Source of the DNA: Kitagawia praeruptora
Lineage: Eukaryota > Streptophyta > Magnoliopsida > Apiales > Apiaceae
Assembly: GCA_037693485.1 (NCBI GenBank)
Contig: CM075344.1
Location: 111,361,001-111,425,000, forward strand
DNA: 64,000 nucleotides
Direction of reading: 5' to 3'
The translations under genes were made by a program, and so were the position numbers. The stretch's first letter is position 1. Each line of letters begins with the position of its first letter. The notes beneath the pieces are model-generated. The model was given only the letters and a program-made list of their open reading frames with translations, ran no database searches and was not told the origin of the DNA. This document shows, one piece after another, positions 1 to 11,330 of this stretch.

Positions 1-419
1 AACTGATAAAAAGAGAATTAGATGCTTTTATTTTCTTGTAATTTAGCCTGTTTAATGACTGAAAGGAGAAACTACGCACAAATCTTATTAACGATTTGCT
101 TGTTCATTTTTTGTCACTTTCTTCGACTCCTTTACAGTTCCATTCTATAATTCTTTTCAGCTTACTGTATCATACGAAGTTCCTCAAATACTACTTCCAG
201 TGTCATCGGTAAGCCTTCTAGCGTTGTTTCAAACCAATAGTGCTCTAAATTTGATTTGTTCTGCTTGCAAAAAAAAACAAAGTAGCACTTATTTGAATGC
301 CAAAAAGAAGCCAAATATTCAAAATTTAACTGAATTAAAAATTGTTACTGTTTCACCGGCCGATTATCAGTAATTTAGAAGACACCCATGATGGCATGAT
401 GCTACAGTTGGGTTTTATC
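1..419. other. intergenic, no gene seen
   Basis: AT-rich sequence without an ORF, repeat or RNA gene that I can support. It may be the 3' flank of the possible minus-strand coding remnant that follows. Confidence 0.4.
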
Positions 420-660
420 TATTTGTTGTTATCTAACGATGGTTCTTAACTAGGCGCAATTGTGCATGGAATTTTTCTGCATATTGCTCTAATGCTTCTT
501 CCTTCAGGCCCTGCGACCTTTTCTTGAAAGCTTACTGTTACGAGGTTTGGAAGGTTTTGCAAAGTTTGCCAGGTCCTCTGCAGCAGACTCAGTGTCGTGA
601 TCTTTGCACCAGGTACTGCTGAACTGGTGTCTGCTGATGGGTCCCCAGTCATATAGTCAT
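420..660 (-). pseudogene. possible C-terminal exon remnant of an unidentified host gene
   Basis: Read on the minus strand, three consecutive stretches look like protein but lie in different frames. They are a Gly/Asp/Ser-rich piece near 590-650, a basic piece with the residues AEDLANFAKPSKPRNSK near 510-590, and a charged helical tail with GLKEEALEQYAEKFHAQL that ends in LRLVKNHR and a stop near 430. The tail has the composition of a real coiled or helical C-terminus. At least one frameshift is needed to join the pieces, so this is either a decayed exon or an exon with indel errors. I do not recognise the family. The coding sense is inferred only from amino-acid composition. Confidence 0.3.
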
Positions 661-2000
661 ATTGGTTTTAAATATTTTTGTTACGATTTTGACCATTGCC
701 AAATATAACACAATTTTTAAATATTGCATTACCAATTGTGCTGTTGGTTTATGCATCAAAATTATTACGTTTCTTGTGGCCTATACGTGCAGTAGTCACA
801 AAGTTGGATCAACAGGACATGGCGAAATCTGTTGTACCAGGACAATATATTGATAAATTGATATCTGAATTGTAGAGATAAAAACTCATGCGGCACAGGT
901 GCAAAGTTGTCAGATATGAAACTTCATCATTTCGGTCTTAATGTTGAATATAGTACATGATAATCTTATGTCATTTTTCGCATAGAGCCATTATATTTAA
1001 ATAGGTATGAGATAGAAAAAAACATTTAGGAAATGAGCCTAACTGCTTAGAAAGCAAACTGTATATAAGATGGTATAACTCAATTGCATTCTTAACAGGT
1101 AATCTGGGTAAATAAATATTGAAGTTTGGTCAAATGAAGCACAAAACCTAAATTTAAACGCATTGTATTGAACGGAATGAGTATACAATTGAGGACTAAT
1201 AATTATTGGCCACTGAAGGTGGGAGAATAATCATGCTTTGAGATGGTTAGACAGTCACGTAACGTGCACTAGTGCTGTATTTGTTGTATTAAATCGTATG
1301 ATAATGAAACCCATTTGCCCAAGCATCCCATTGTCAATTGCACGTTGTATTCATAGTCCAAGGCAACAGCCGTTGGAGCCTGTTAAACTAAACTTTCGTT
1401 TCTAATTATTTACCTTCGATTTTTGGCACACATGAAATATGATTTATCTGTTAAGTATAATTCATAATCTGATATAATATCAAACAGTTCATATTTTGTA
1501 GAGTTCGAATCCGAAATTTTTTACCAATGAAATTTTACCAAAAAATTCGTGCTTAATGAAATTCTAATATTGGCCAGATTGTAATGATTTACATTAATTA
1601 TCCAAGTACTTGTTTCTTTCTCTCAATAATTCTTATGGTGGATTAAATTTTATCCTAATACTAATTATCACTTGTACATACAAATTATTAAGCATCCATA
1701 ATATAATTGTCCCCCGGTGACAGTGAGAGCAGGTATTGGCCCTTGAATCTCTGTATCTATAAAACTATTTTGTAGGCTATATTTGAATTTACTGGTCAAT
1801 TCATAATATTTCCAGCCTTTAATAGATACATTCTGTCAAACTTTCACATACTTATAATTGTTTGTTGATTTGGTTTCATCTAAGTGATTGCATCGTACGG
1901 ATTTAAAACTAGTAACTATAGTTTAAGTCGTCTTGCATATTAGCAAGTTTCGTCTTGTCTATGTGATAAGTTTCGTTTATTTTTTAAGTCTTTAATTGTA
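661..2000. other. intergenic, AT-rich, no gene seen
   Basis: No ORF with a recognisable product and no clear terminal repeats. The last few hundred bases may be the 5' UTR of the LINE that starts at 2007, but no boundary or target-site duplication could be fixed. Confidence 0.4.
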
Positions 2001-2006
2001 TACAAT

Positions 2007-2978
2007 ATGAGTGCTCCGGTGGATAATTTGGATGAATTATATTCGAGGTTGTTATTAGAGAAAAAGGAGGATGGAGGTGTTATAGTGGGTGCAGAAGAAC
2101 GTCAATCGAAGAACATTTTTATATTGGCGGGGAAGTGTTTAACAGAGAAAAATATAAATTTTAATGAAATGTGGAATGTCCTAGCTTCACTATGGCGGTC
2201 GAAGGAGGGAATGGAGATTCATGATTTAGGAGTATATCGGTATTCGTTTGTATTTTATCATGTTTTGGATATGAAAAAAGTTTTGAATGGGGGACCTTGG
2301 ACGTTTGAGCAGAATCTTTTGGTGTACCATTGATTGGTGGAGAATGAGGATCCTCACTTGCCGAAGCTTAATAAGATGGATATATGGGTACAGGTGTATG
2401 ATCTCTATGATGTCCTTAAAGGATGCTTGTCGGAGAAAATTCTACAGAGTATAGGGAATTTTGTGGGTACTTTTGTTAAGTCAGATCTTGCAAATCTTGA
2501 TGGATTTTGGAAGCCGTTTGCGCGTATTAGAGTAATGATGGACATTGAAAAACCTCTGAAAAGGAGAATGAAGATCAAGCATGATGGGGATTCCTGGAGT
2601 TGGATTAACTTTAAGTATGAAAGGTTGAGCATCTTTTGTTTTGTTTGTGGCATGCTGGACCATTCTGAAAGGGATTGTGCGATTGTATATGCTAACCCTG
2701 ATAAGGAGTTTGATAGGACATACGGGGTTTGGCTACGAGCACCTAACCGAAATGCAGGCAACAAGAATTCTGGAGCAAGGTGGCTGCGTAATGGACCTGA
2801 AGGAGGTGGCTTATGGGCGAGTAATACTGGTGGTGTGAGTTCGACGGCAGCCATGAACGGTGGAGATAAGGTTGGGACGAATAGTATGGAAGTGGATGAT
2901 ATTTCACGAGAGATTTTAGGAGGTGAAGGTGCAATTCAAATTGTGGAGAGAAATCAGGGGGGAAGTAGTTACGGATAA
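2007..2978 (+). pseudogene. LINE ORF1: DUF4283 plus CCHC zinc knuckle, one internal stop
   Basis: Two ORFs in one frame (2007-2333 and 2334-2978) are separated by a single TGA at 2331-2333, where a coding CGA is the likely ancestor. The first part has the DUF4283 pattern common in plant LINE ORF1 proteins (a GGPWTFEQNLLVYH segment just before the stop). The second part continues with a conserved WVQVYDL-type segment and a zf-CCHC_4-type knuckle, FCFVCGMLDHSERDC (C-x2-C-x4-H-x4-C), near 2635-2680. The C-terminal third is Gly/Asn/Ser-rich. The family's role is RNA binding and RNP formation for target-primed reverse transcription. The start was chosen at the first ATG upstream of DUF4283. Confidence 0.8.
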
Positions 2979-3182
2979 AAATAATTTAAATCAAGGAGGG
3001 AAATCAGTGAGTATGCAGGGAAAGGAGATAACAATTGTTGATTCTAAGAGGAGCTGAGTATAACAAGAACAAATTACGGATACAGTTGAAATACAAGATA
3101 ATCCGAATTTTGGGCTTGATTGTCAAAATGGGCCAAAAAACGTGCAAGAGGCGGGACCTGTGCTTTAGGCCCACCTAGCCCA

Positions 3183-3692
3183 ATGAGTATGTTAGTGTGG
3201 AACTGTCGTGGGCTGGCCAACCCACGTATAGTTAGGTTTCTAAAGGAAATCACTTATCAAATAAGGCCTAGTTTAATTTTTTTATCCGAGACATTAGTCA
3301 CTAAAATTAAAGTTGAAGAAGTTTGTAGAAAGTTAGACTTTGCTGGGTGCTGGGTTATTGATATTCATGGACATAGTGGTGGGATAACATTGCTTTGGAA
3401 GAATGAGGGAGGGGTTCAAGTTATTGATGGTGGGGCTCATTACATTGATTTTGAGGTTGAGAATGATCCGGTGGGTAGGTGGAGGTATACGGGGTTTTAC
3501 GGTTGTCCGGAGAGGGAAAGAAGAAGGGAGTCAAGGGGGTTACTTCGTGGGCTAGCATCTCGATCGACGTTGCCTTGATGTATTATCGGAGATTTTAATG
3601 ACTTAATGTATGCAGAGGAGAAGCGTGGTGGAAGATATCATCCGCGGTCATTGATGGAGGGCTTTGTACAAACAGTTGATGATTGTGGGCTT
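3183..3692 (+). pseudogene. LINE ORF2, endonuclease domain part 1
   Basis: Starting at MSMLVWNCRGLANPR, this is the classic N-terminus of a plant LINE endonuclease (exonuclease-endonuclease-phosphatase fold): the Asn of WNCRGL, then FLSET with the metal-binding Glu near 3285, and SGGITLLWK near 3380. An in-frame TGA at 3575-3577 interrupts it. Beyond that stop, the same frame still reads IIGDFND, the catalytic GDFN motif, up to the insertion point at 3692. The enzyme would nick target DNA to prime reverse transcription. The domain resumes after the inserted LTR element at 5462. Confidence 0.85.
3688..3692. repeat. target-site duplication GGCTT (5' copy)
   Basis: GGCTT immediately before the element matches GGCTT at 5462-5466 immediately after it. 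Removing the element and one copy makes the LINE endonuclease frame continuous, which confirms the boundary. Confidence 0.9.
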
Positions 3693-3874
3693 TGTTAACA
3701 TATATAATAGTAGCGTATTATTGGATAGTTCTATTATTATGTTGATTTCCTTGTTATGATAATTTCCTTTATTATTGTTGGATGTTGGCTATATGAGCCC
3801 CTCTTCTATTGTAATCGAGAACAAGTTTCATTATAATAAGATCTACTTTTCTCACTTCTCCCCATACTTTATCA
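3693..3874 (+). repeat. 5' LTR of small LTR element
   Basis: 182 bp, TGTTAAC...TTATCA. It is nearly identical to 5279-5461 apart from a few substitutions. It contains the sequence GATGTTGGCTATATGAGCC, a weak TATA-like site. Confidence 0.9.
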
Positions 3875-5278
3875 TGGTATTTAGAGATAGGTTGATTCGA
3901 TCCGGGATCGGTTGATTGAGAGTTGAACGTGATGTCTTCGGTATGTTGGATTAAAACATGTGCTTCAATTATTTATTTTTTTCTCTTCTCGTTTTCTTTT
4001 TCAAATCGATTGTGTTTTTTTTTCTTGGATGATATTGATTTAGGTTTCTAATCTTGATTTTTTTTCCCGAATCAGTTAATATGAGTTCTTTGGTTGTTTT
4101 GATTATGGATTTAGCCACTATTCCGACAATTTTTTCTCTCCTTCATCTTTTGGGTAAAAGTTGATTTTGGTTAGGGTTTTTCTGCTGGTTTCGTTTTTGT
4201 TTTGGTTGGTACTCTCACACACACTTTCTACTTCTCTCTCTTTGATGGCAATGGCTCGCTGGTAAGTTTTTATTGTTTTTTCTTCCTTTTCCTGCTCTTC
4301 TCTTGCCCTTTCGTTCTCGTGTTCAATGATGGGAGTAGCCCTAGGCACATCTGTATACCTTCAATCTCCGTCTTTGATATCGATGTCACCATCATGGTTT
4401 TTGTCATGTTTGTCTTTAGAATCCCGTTTTTGTCGTTGTTGGTATGAGACAATCTCTTCCGCAAATCCACCATGCCCATCATCATCGTCGTTATGTTTTC
4501 GTTTTATCATGCTCTCATGATTTTTCTTTCTTCCATGCCAAGAACTTTCGCAGATTTTATTTTTTTTCCTCACGATCTCTCACAGGTTTTTTTTCCGTCC
4601 CCACGACATCTCGCTCTCTCATTCTCTTTATATTGGTTTAGGTCATATGATCATTTTGTTACCCTTTCTTCTCTCTTTTTCTCTCTTCTGGTTTAGAATA
4701 ATAAATTGGTTTCTCGGTTATAACTAGGATATAGATTAGGATTCGGATTCGATTTTGGTTTTGGTTGGATATTAGTTTGCACACAAATTTGATGGTTAAA
4801 TTGGATAAAGTTGTTTGGTTGGATTTTATACTATTTGGATTCGGTTCTTACTTTAGATTAGGTTTGGATTTGGAGTTGGTTTAGATTGGTTATTGGGTTC
4901 GATTTGGATTCGGTTTTGGTTTCAATATTGGTATTGTTTTCGATGGTTGCAGTTCATTTGAATCTTTCTTTCTTGTTCATTGGTTGCAAATTCGTTTGAA
5001 TTTTGAAATTGTTTCGGTTCGTTATTGGCTATCATGGATGGTTCTTCTTCTCTTGCTGTTTGGATTTTCTGTTCGCTTTGGTTTTGATTTGGATACACTT
5101 GGATTGCTGTTTTGTTTCTTTTTGCTATTGGATGACATGGATGCTCTTTTCCTTTTCTCTCTTGTTTTGCGGGTGTAACTTTGGATTCGTTTGGAAGTGT
5201 TTGGCTCGTTTGTTTGGATACGTTGTGCCATTTCTTGTTGGCAAACACCCGATTCTCCATCGTGAGTTTGAGGGGGGA

Positions 5279-5461
5279 TGTTAACATATATAATAATAGC
5301 GTATTATTGGATAGTTCTATTATTATGTTGATTTCCTTGTGATGATAATTTTCTTTATTATTGTTGGATGTTGGCTATATAAGCCTCTCTTCTTTTGTAA
5401 TCGAGAACAAGTTTCATTATAATAAAATCATTTTTTTCTCTCATCTTCCCATACTTTATCA
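5279..5461 (+). repeat. 3' LTR of small LTR element
   Basis: 183 bp copy of the 5' LTR, preceded by a G-rich polypurine tract and followed by the GGCTT duplication. Confidence 0.9.
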
Positions 5462-6285
5462 GGCTTATAGACCTTGGTTTTGTTGGTGAAAAGTTTACAT
5501 GGGAAAGATTCTGGGGTAAAGAAAATTGGGTTCAAGAGCGTTTGGACCGAGGGCTGGCTTATCGAGCTTGGCGTAAGTTGTTCCCGCTGGCTGAGTGTAA
5601 AGTGTTGGATGTGTCTACTTCAGATCACCTTCCATTGCACCTTCAACTTAATAAGCAGGTGTTTGTGCCAAGGGTGGGTTGTTTTCGTTTTGAGAATGTT
5701 TGGATTCGAGAGAAGGAATGCTGGAATTTGGTTAAGCACTGTAAATCAAGGTATTATGACTAAAATTCAGATTTGTTGTCTTAAGTTTGAAGAGTGGGGA
5801 GGAGGGGAGAGTCAGAGGTATCGAGATAAAATAAAAGACTGTAGAATTAGGTTGAGAAAGCTCAGGTCAAGGAGGGATAATCATGGTGTTTGAATGTATA
5901 ATGATATAAGGTGGGAGACTGGGAGTACTTAAACTTGTTAGAGAGATAGGAGTGTTATTGGAAACAACGAGCGAAGCAATTCTGGTTAAGGGAAGAAGAC
6001 AACAACACTCGTTTTTTTCCATATGTATGCTTCAAAAAGGAAGAATAATAATCAGATTAAAAGAATCAAAGATGAAAATGGGGAGTGGAAAGATTCGGCA
6101 GAAGAAATTCAGGGTGTCATTACCGATTACTTTTCCCAGTTGTTTAAAGCTTCAAGTTTGGAGGGGGGTTTGTCACAAAGAGAGAGTGTGAGTTAGGTGT
6201 CGATGGAGGAAAACATGGCACTAATGGATGAAATCACTGCTAATGAAGTGAAGACAGCTACGTGAAAGATATGGTGCAATATTTT
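5462..6285 (+). pseudogene. LINE ORF2, endonuclease part 2 and linker
   Basis: After the TSD the LINE frame continues with the end of the endonuclease domain: FTWERFWGKENWVQERLDRG at about 5490-5555 and then TSDHLPLHLQL (catalytic SDH motif) near 5615-5650. Further on, degraded frames still show the FWLRE.DNNTRFFH-type linker segment found between endonuclease and reverse transcriptase in plant LINEs (about 5975-6030). Frame changes occur at about 5760 and 5900. The segment is cut at 6285 by the Copia insertion. Confidence 0.8.
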
Positions 6286-6697
6286 TATTGAAAGAAAAGA
6301 ATCAAGAAGCTTGGTCTTCTAATTAATGTGTCAAAGTCTTCTATGTTTGTCTGATATGCAGACTGTTAGTAGTTGTGGTAGTAACTTCCAACTTCCAGTT
6401 ACATGAAGTTACGGTAAGCAAGAGTAACTTCCAGTAACATGAAGTTACGGTAAGCATCAACAAAACAAGTAACTTGAAGTTACTTGATTACGACAAAAGC
6501 TGTTAAGGAGCAGGTCCTATTTTGTAGTACTATCAGGACAGTTTGTTATGGCCTATGGCCTTATCTTATATCTTGTCATCTAGCCTATATATTAGAGAGT
6601 CTTTCATTTGTAATGAATCAAGAAAATGAATGAAAAAGATTCACAAGTTCTTGAAACCTTATCTTATATTTCTTAGCAATGTTTATGCTAGTTTTCA
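6286..6697 (+). repeat. 5' LTR of Copia element
   Basis: About 412 bp ending in TTTTCA. It contains a short direct repeat of the AACTTCCAGTTACATGAAGT type (about 6388-6480) and a TATA-like CTATATATTAGAG near 6584. It matches 15295-15700 with few differences, including a small deletion in the 3' LTR. Confidence 0.9.
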
Positions 6698-6715
6698 TGG
6701 TATCAGAGCTTGAGG
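6698..6715 (+). promoter_or_regulatory. primer binding site (initiator Met-tRNA)
   Basis: TGGTATCAGAGCTTGAGG lies directly after the LTR end. It is complementary to the 3' end of plant initiator-Met tRNA, the usual Copia primer. Confidence 0.9.
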
Positions 6716-6795
6716 CTCAATAATTTAGCCTAGTTAGTATTATTGATTTGAAAACACTTTAGATCAGAAATAGTTCTTGAGTGTAGATTAATATC

Positions 6796-7662
6796 ATGGC
6801 AACAAAAATAGATGCAACTAGTCCTCTTTATCTGCATCCCTCGGATGGAAGTAGTTTTCAGGTGGTGGAGAAGCTTCAAGGATCAGCCAACTTCAGGTCA
6901 TGGAAGAGATCTATGGAGATAGCTCTAGCCTCCAAAAGAAAATTAGGGTTTGTCAAAGGAACAGTAAAGAAAAAGAATGATGCAGTGAAAGCAGAAGCAT
7001 GGGAAACATGTAACAACATGATAATTTCTTGGATTCTGGGAGCTATTTCTGAATCCATTAAAAAATCAATCATGTTTGTAGATAATGCTCATCAGATCTG
7101 GAATCAATTAGAAAAGAGGTACTCTCTTACAAATGGATCCAGAAAATACAAACTCGACAAAGAGTTGTATGAGACTAAACAATCAACAAGATCTATCAGT
7201 GAATACTATACATAGATGAAGGCAATCTGGGAAGAATTAGAGTCAATCAATACTCTACCTTCTATCTCATCAACAACAGCTGAAGTGACAACATTTCTAA
7301 ATGTTCTAGAAAAACAAAAAGAAGAACAGAAGCTCTTTCAATTCTTGAATGGGCTTGATGATGCATATGGAGCCCAGAGAAGTCAGCTTCTTATGATGGA
7401 GACATTACCCCTTGTTGAAACGGCATGTGGTTTCTTAGAGCAAGAAGAAGCACAAAGAAACTTACTTGGCAACATTAAGGAAGAACCTGAAACCTTAGCC
7501 ATGTTAAGTAAAGGGACATGGGGAGCTTGTACAGCTTGTGGAAAGCCAGGGCACACAGGAGATAAGTGTTGGAATGTTGTTGGATACCCCAGCTGGCATG
7601 TTAAAGCTAAGCAACCACCTCAGAAAGGGAAAGGTAAAAGTTATCCAGGAAATTCTAAGTGA
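6796..7662 (+). pseudogene. Copia gag with zinc knuckle, two in-frame stops
   Basis: One frame from ATG 6796 carries the UBN2-type gag (FRSWKRSMEIALASKRKLGF, later IWNQLEKRYSLTNGSRKYKL). It stops at TAG 7213-7215, continues in the same frame from 7216, and reaches the CCHC knuckle CTACGKPGHTGDKC near 7528-7570. A second TGA (7660-7662) separates it from the protease region in the same frame. Both stops are single-base transitions from plausible sense codons. Gag would form the virus-like particle core and bind the element RNA. Confidence 0.88.
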
Positions 7663-9871
7663 AGTAAGAACAAACCTGGAAACACAAGGACTACAGCAAA
7701 TGTGCAAAGCAGTGCTCAGAGTGAGTCAAATGGAAGCACCACAAGTCAGTTCTTTATGCAGCAAATAGAGGCACTTCTCAAAATGCTCCCAACTCAATCA
7801 AGGCAAGGAACAACTGATACAGATGATGAATTTGATGCAAGCTATGCAGGTATGGTTTCTTGTTATTATGCTGATTATGTAGTTAATGAGTGGATAATTG
7901 ACTTTGGAGCATCTGATCATATGACTGGTTGTGTTGATAGTATGTTTAATGTTGTTGAAAGTAAGAATGACCCTAAATTCAATCTGCCAACTGGTCAGAC
8001 ATCTAAGATTACTCACTCCGGGAATGTTAAGTTAGCGAACTCTCTAATGCTAGAAAATGTTTTGTTTGTGCCAACATTCAAGCATAACTTACTCTCTGTA
8101 AACAAACTGTCAAAAGACTCAAAATGCAAGATAATGTTCTATCCAAAACATTGTGTTATTAAGGATACAGAGTCTAAAGCTATTAAAAGGATAAGAAGAA
8201 TGAAAAATGGATTGTACTATCTCATAAATGAGCTAGTGGAGAGTATAATAAATCAGCTTAGAAAACAAACTATGTCTGATAAGAGCTCAGAAGGAAGTGG
8301 AAAGAAGGCTATGAATGCTAGCACTTATAGAGATGTTCCTACTCTGGTTCTAAATGCTCCTAATCTAAGTAGCAGAACCTTGTGGCATCATAAGTTAGGT
8401 CATGCTCCTATGGCTAGAATTGAGAAAATAAGTGGGCTAAAAGGGATGAATTCTAAGAATACTACAGAAGTTTGTTTGACATGTCCACTAGCTAAGTTCA
8501 CAAAGGTACCATATAATGTGAGTGTGTCAAGAGCAAGTAAAGCATTTGAACTCATACACATAGATACTTGGGGTCCATATAGAGTATGCACAAAAGGGAA
8601 GTATAGATATTTCTTAACTATTGTGGATGACTACTCTAGAATGACATGGATTAATCTGATGGTCCATAAATCTGATGCATACACTATTATTGGAACATTT
8701 GTGAGACTGGTGAAAAAACAGTTCAATAAAGAAGTGAAGGTGATAAGATCAGATAATGCTTTTGAGTTTAAGGATAAAAATTGCAGATCTCTCTCTTTGA
8801 CAAGCTGGGATTTATCCATCAAACATCTTGTGTGGATACTCCACAGCAAAATGGAAGGGTAGAAAGGAGACATAGGAACATTCTTGAAATGACAAGAACA
8901 CTCAGATTTCAGGCAGGTCTTCCATTGCAATACTGGGGTGATTGTGCTCATGCTGCTGTTCACATTACAAACAGGCTTCCTAGTGTGGTCTTAAATGACA
9001 AGTCACCATATGAAGTGCTATACAAAGAAAAACCTACTTATGATCATTTGAAGGCCTTTGGTTGTCTTGCTATGGCTTCCAATCCCAACAATGGCAATGA
9101 TAAGATGGAAGCTAGGGGTGTTCCATGCTTGTTTCTTGGATATCCAGCAACTCAAAAGGGTTATAAACTCATGAATTTGATGAACAATCAAATGTTTGTG
9201 TCAAGACATGTGAGGTTTTATGAAAATATATACCCTTATCATGCTCTTCTCACAAAGAAAGCTCAAGAATCATAAAAACAAACTCAAAATCCAGCTCAAA
9301 CTCAGGGGTGGATGGATGATGATTTTACTATCACTCCTACTGAAACACAAGGGCCAGACTCTTCTTCTAATCAGCACACTGAATCTGATACTATCACAAA
9401 CAATCAGTCTGATAATCAATCAACTGCCAGAAAATCTATGAGGGATCATAGACCACCAGTATGGCACAAAGACTACAATATCTCTAATGCTGCTTGTACT
9501 TATGCTGAAGTGGTGAAAAGGGTGGCACCTGCAACTGTAACACCTCAGTTTCTCTGTATGATGGTATCTCAAGAAAAAGAACCTGATCCAGTACACTTTA
9601 AGGAAGCAATGAAGTACAAGCATTGGCAAGAAGCTATGAATGAGGAACTGGATGCTCTTGAAGAAAACAGTACTTGGGAAATAACTGAGTTGCCTAAAGG
9701 AAAACAAGCTATTGGATGTAAATGGTTGTACACCACCAAGTATAACCCAAAGACTGAAAAAATTGAAAGAAACAAGTCTAGATTGGTAGTCTTGGGGAAT
9801 AGGCAGAAATATGGAGTGGACTACAAGGAGACCTTTGCTCCTGTAGCAAAAATGACTACAGTGAGATCTTT
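7663..9871 (+). pseudogene. Copia pol part 1: protease, integrase, start of RT
   Basis: The domains come in Copia order. The aspartic protease motif reads WIIDFGASDHM near 7892, where the family has D-(S/T)-G, so the active site is altered. The GAG-pre-integrase HHKLGHAPMARIEKI lies near 8385. The integrase core has HIDTWGPY with the first catalytic Asp near 8560 and later DTPQQNGRVERRHRN, with the catalytic Glu, near 8838. A frameshift near 8780-8860 moves the reading frame, and a TAA stop follows at 9273-9275. The RT N-terminus (IGCKWLYTTKYNPKTEKIER, then KETFAPVAKMTTVR) runs to the CACTA insertion at 9872. Confidence 0.9.
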
Positions 9872-10539
9872 CACTACAAGAAATATGGGCTATTGCAACG
9901 CCAAAAAAGTGTCATATTAGACCCCAAATGTGTTACAATAGAGGTTTTTGCAACGTTTTTGCCAAAATTGAGCGTTGCATCTGCTGCCGTTGCAATAGAC
10001 CCCTATAGCAACGTTTTACCTACTTATTGCAACATTTTTAAAGTATTACAATATCCACTTTAGTGCAACACTTTTGTCATGTTTTGTGACACTTTTATGA
10101 TGTTGCAATAGACTATTGCAACACTATTTTGTAACATATTTTAGTTAAAAGTATTGCTAAGTCAATTTATTGCAACATTTTCATGTAACATTTTCTTCCC
10201 TATTGTAATGCTTTTCATTTTTTAGCAACATTTATGTGCAACACTTTTGTTCCTTTTGCAATACATTTAGATTTTTTTAGCAACATTTATTTAGTCCAAA
10301 TTGCAATAGCTGTTTAAAATGTTAATAAACCATTACAAAAGCATATCAAACCAGAAATCATATATCCAAGTTCTCAGATAGCAAATCCAATAAAATATAT
10401 GTTAACAAAACCCAAACAAAGTCGATCGACTTATACAAACAAAGTCTTCAATGTGAAAGTGCCAAGCTAATTTGTGAAAACCTATAACACAATGCAATGA
10501 AAAAATTACATGTATATCCCTTTCTATATTCTGCAAACT

Positions 10540-10680
10540 AACAAATTAAATTTGAGAATTCTATCTCTAGTTTGACAATTATATCATCTGCTCCATCGAC
10601 AGTATTGCTCTGTTGTCCATCTGAACAGGTTTGAAGCATGTCAATCATGGTTTGCGAGTTCTGTCCACATGCTAATAGTT
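10540..10680 (-). pseudogene. captured coding-like fragment, family not recognised
   Basis: On the minus strand, an uninterrupted stretch reads LLACGQNSQTMIDMLQTCSD followed by an acidic segment with GADDIIVKLEIEF. It has coding-like composition, but I cannot assign it. It lies downstream, on the minus strand, of the hydroxyacid dehydrogenase-like piece and could come from the same or another captured gene. Confidence 0.3.
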
Positions 10681-10812
10681 TGACTGGTACAGACCTAAAA
10701 TAATTAACCAAAAAATTAGAGAGACAATACAAGAAGAGAGTATAACAAATAGAGTACAACAAACAACAAACTGTCTATGTATATAGTACATTTTCAAAAG
10801 TTTGCTAATTAA

Positions 10813-10897
10813 ATTTGAGCCCCAACTCTGTTTTGTTGCAAGGACTTTCACGCCAAATGGACGCAGGCGCTTTGCCAAATGGAACCCAATATGATGA
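10813..10897 (-). pseudogene. captured fragment of a D-isomer 2-hydroxyacid dehydrogenase-like gene
   Basis: The minus-strand translation gives IGFHLAKRLRPFGVKVLATK. This resembles the NAD-binding Rossmann segment after the GxGxxG turn in plant D-isomer-specific 2-hydroxyacid dehydrogenase family proteins (the G-NIG-x-LAKRL-PFG pattern). Only one exon-sized piece is present, flanked by non-coding sequence, so it cannot encode an enzyme. Assignment is by motif memory only. Confidence 0.55.
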
Positions 10898-11023
10898 GAA
10901 AGTCAGGTGGTCTCAGCACTCACCTGCATATAGTCAATGACAGAAAGGTCTGATAACATGTTGCCAGCAACAGTTATTAAGCTATCTAACTGAGGTACGA
11001 ACAACATGCAACATATTCAAGCA

Positions 11024-11330
11024 TCACTTCAGAATTGATGCATCTTTCATGTTGGTTTTATGAAAACTAGATTTCCAATTCTCAGCAACAAAAAGGAGAA
11101 GCTCCAGATAAACATCCTCAGACACACCCAATATAATATTAGAACTCCGGATGCACTTAGCATACCATTCATCTGCAACAGATTCCACTCCCATGAATTT
11201 TAATATTTGACCATACTCCTTTGTGCCGAATAAAGAACTCAAAATGTAAGTGCCATGAGAGGAGATGTTATGTAAGGCTACACCTTGCCCCTTAGCCTTA
11301 TCCAGAATATTCCAAAAGGCTGGCAATATC
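11024..11330 (-). pseudogene. captured exon-like ORF, family not recognised
   Basis: An open minus-strand stretch of about 100 codons without a stop begins near ILPAFWNILDKAKGQG and runs through HNISSHGTYILSSLFGTKEY and VADEWYAKCIRSSNIILGVS to a stop at 11024. The hydrophobic periodicity suggests a helical-repeat or all-helical protein. I cannot name the family. It sits between other captured pieces in the same orientation. Confidence 0.4.

Larger units (their letters stand above)
3693..5461 (+). mobile_element. small non-autonomous LTR retrotransposon (TRIM-like), non-coding
   Basis: The element is 1769 bp with direct terminal repeats of 182 and 183 bp, each beginning TGTTAAC and ending TTATCA, and a 5 bp GGCTT duplication. 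Just inside the 5' LTR lies a degenerate initiator-Met tRNA binding site (TGGTATTTAGAGATAGG, from 3875). Just before the 3' LTR lies a purine tract (GAGGGGGGA near 5270-5278). The 1.4 kb internal region is T-rich with no gag or pol, so mobility would need proteins supplied in trans. The internal region is longer than in typical TRIMs. Confidence 0.9.
2007..6285 (+). mobile_element. LINE (non-LTR retrotransposon), decayed, 3' part missing
   Basis: ORF1 (gag-like) and the N-terminal endonuclease half of ORF2 are recognisable in order on the plus strand. The body is interrupted by a small LTR element at 3693-5461 and is cut off at 6285 by the Copia element. Up to a few dozen bases of LINE may resume after 15705, where a short open stretch is followed by AT-rich DNA. 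No reverse-transcriptase domain is left. Premature stops and a frameshift make it inactive. Being hit by two later insertions, it is the oldest element at this locus. Confidence 0.85.

Noticed and set aside
4118..5287. Many ORFs on both strands inside the small LTR element
   Set aside because: Translations of T-rich, CT-rich DNA with Phe/Ser/Leu or Lys/Asn bias. No retroelement domain.
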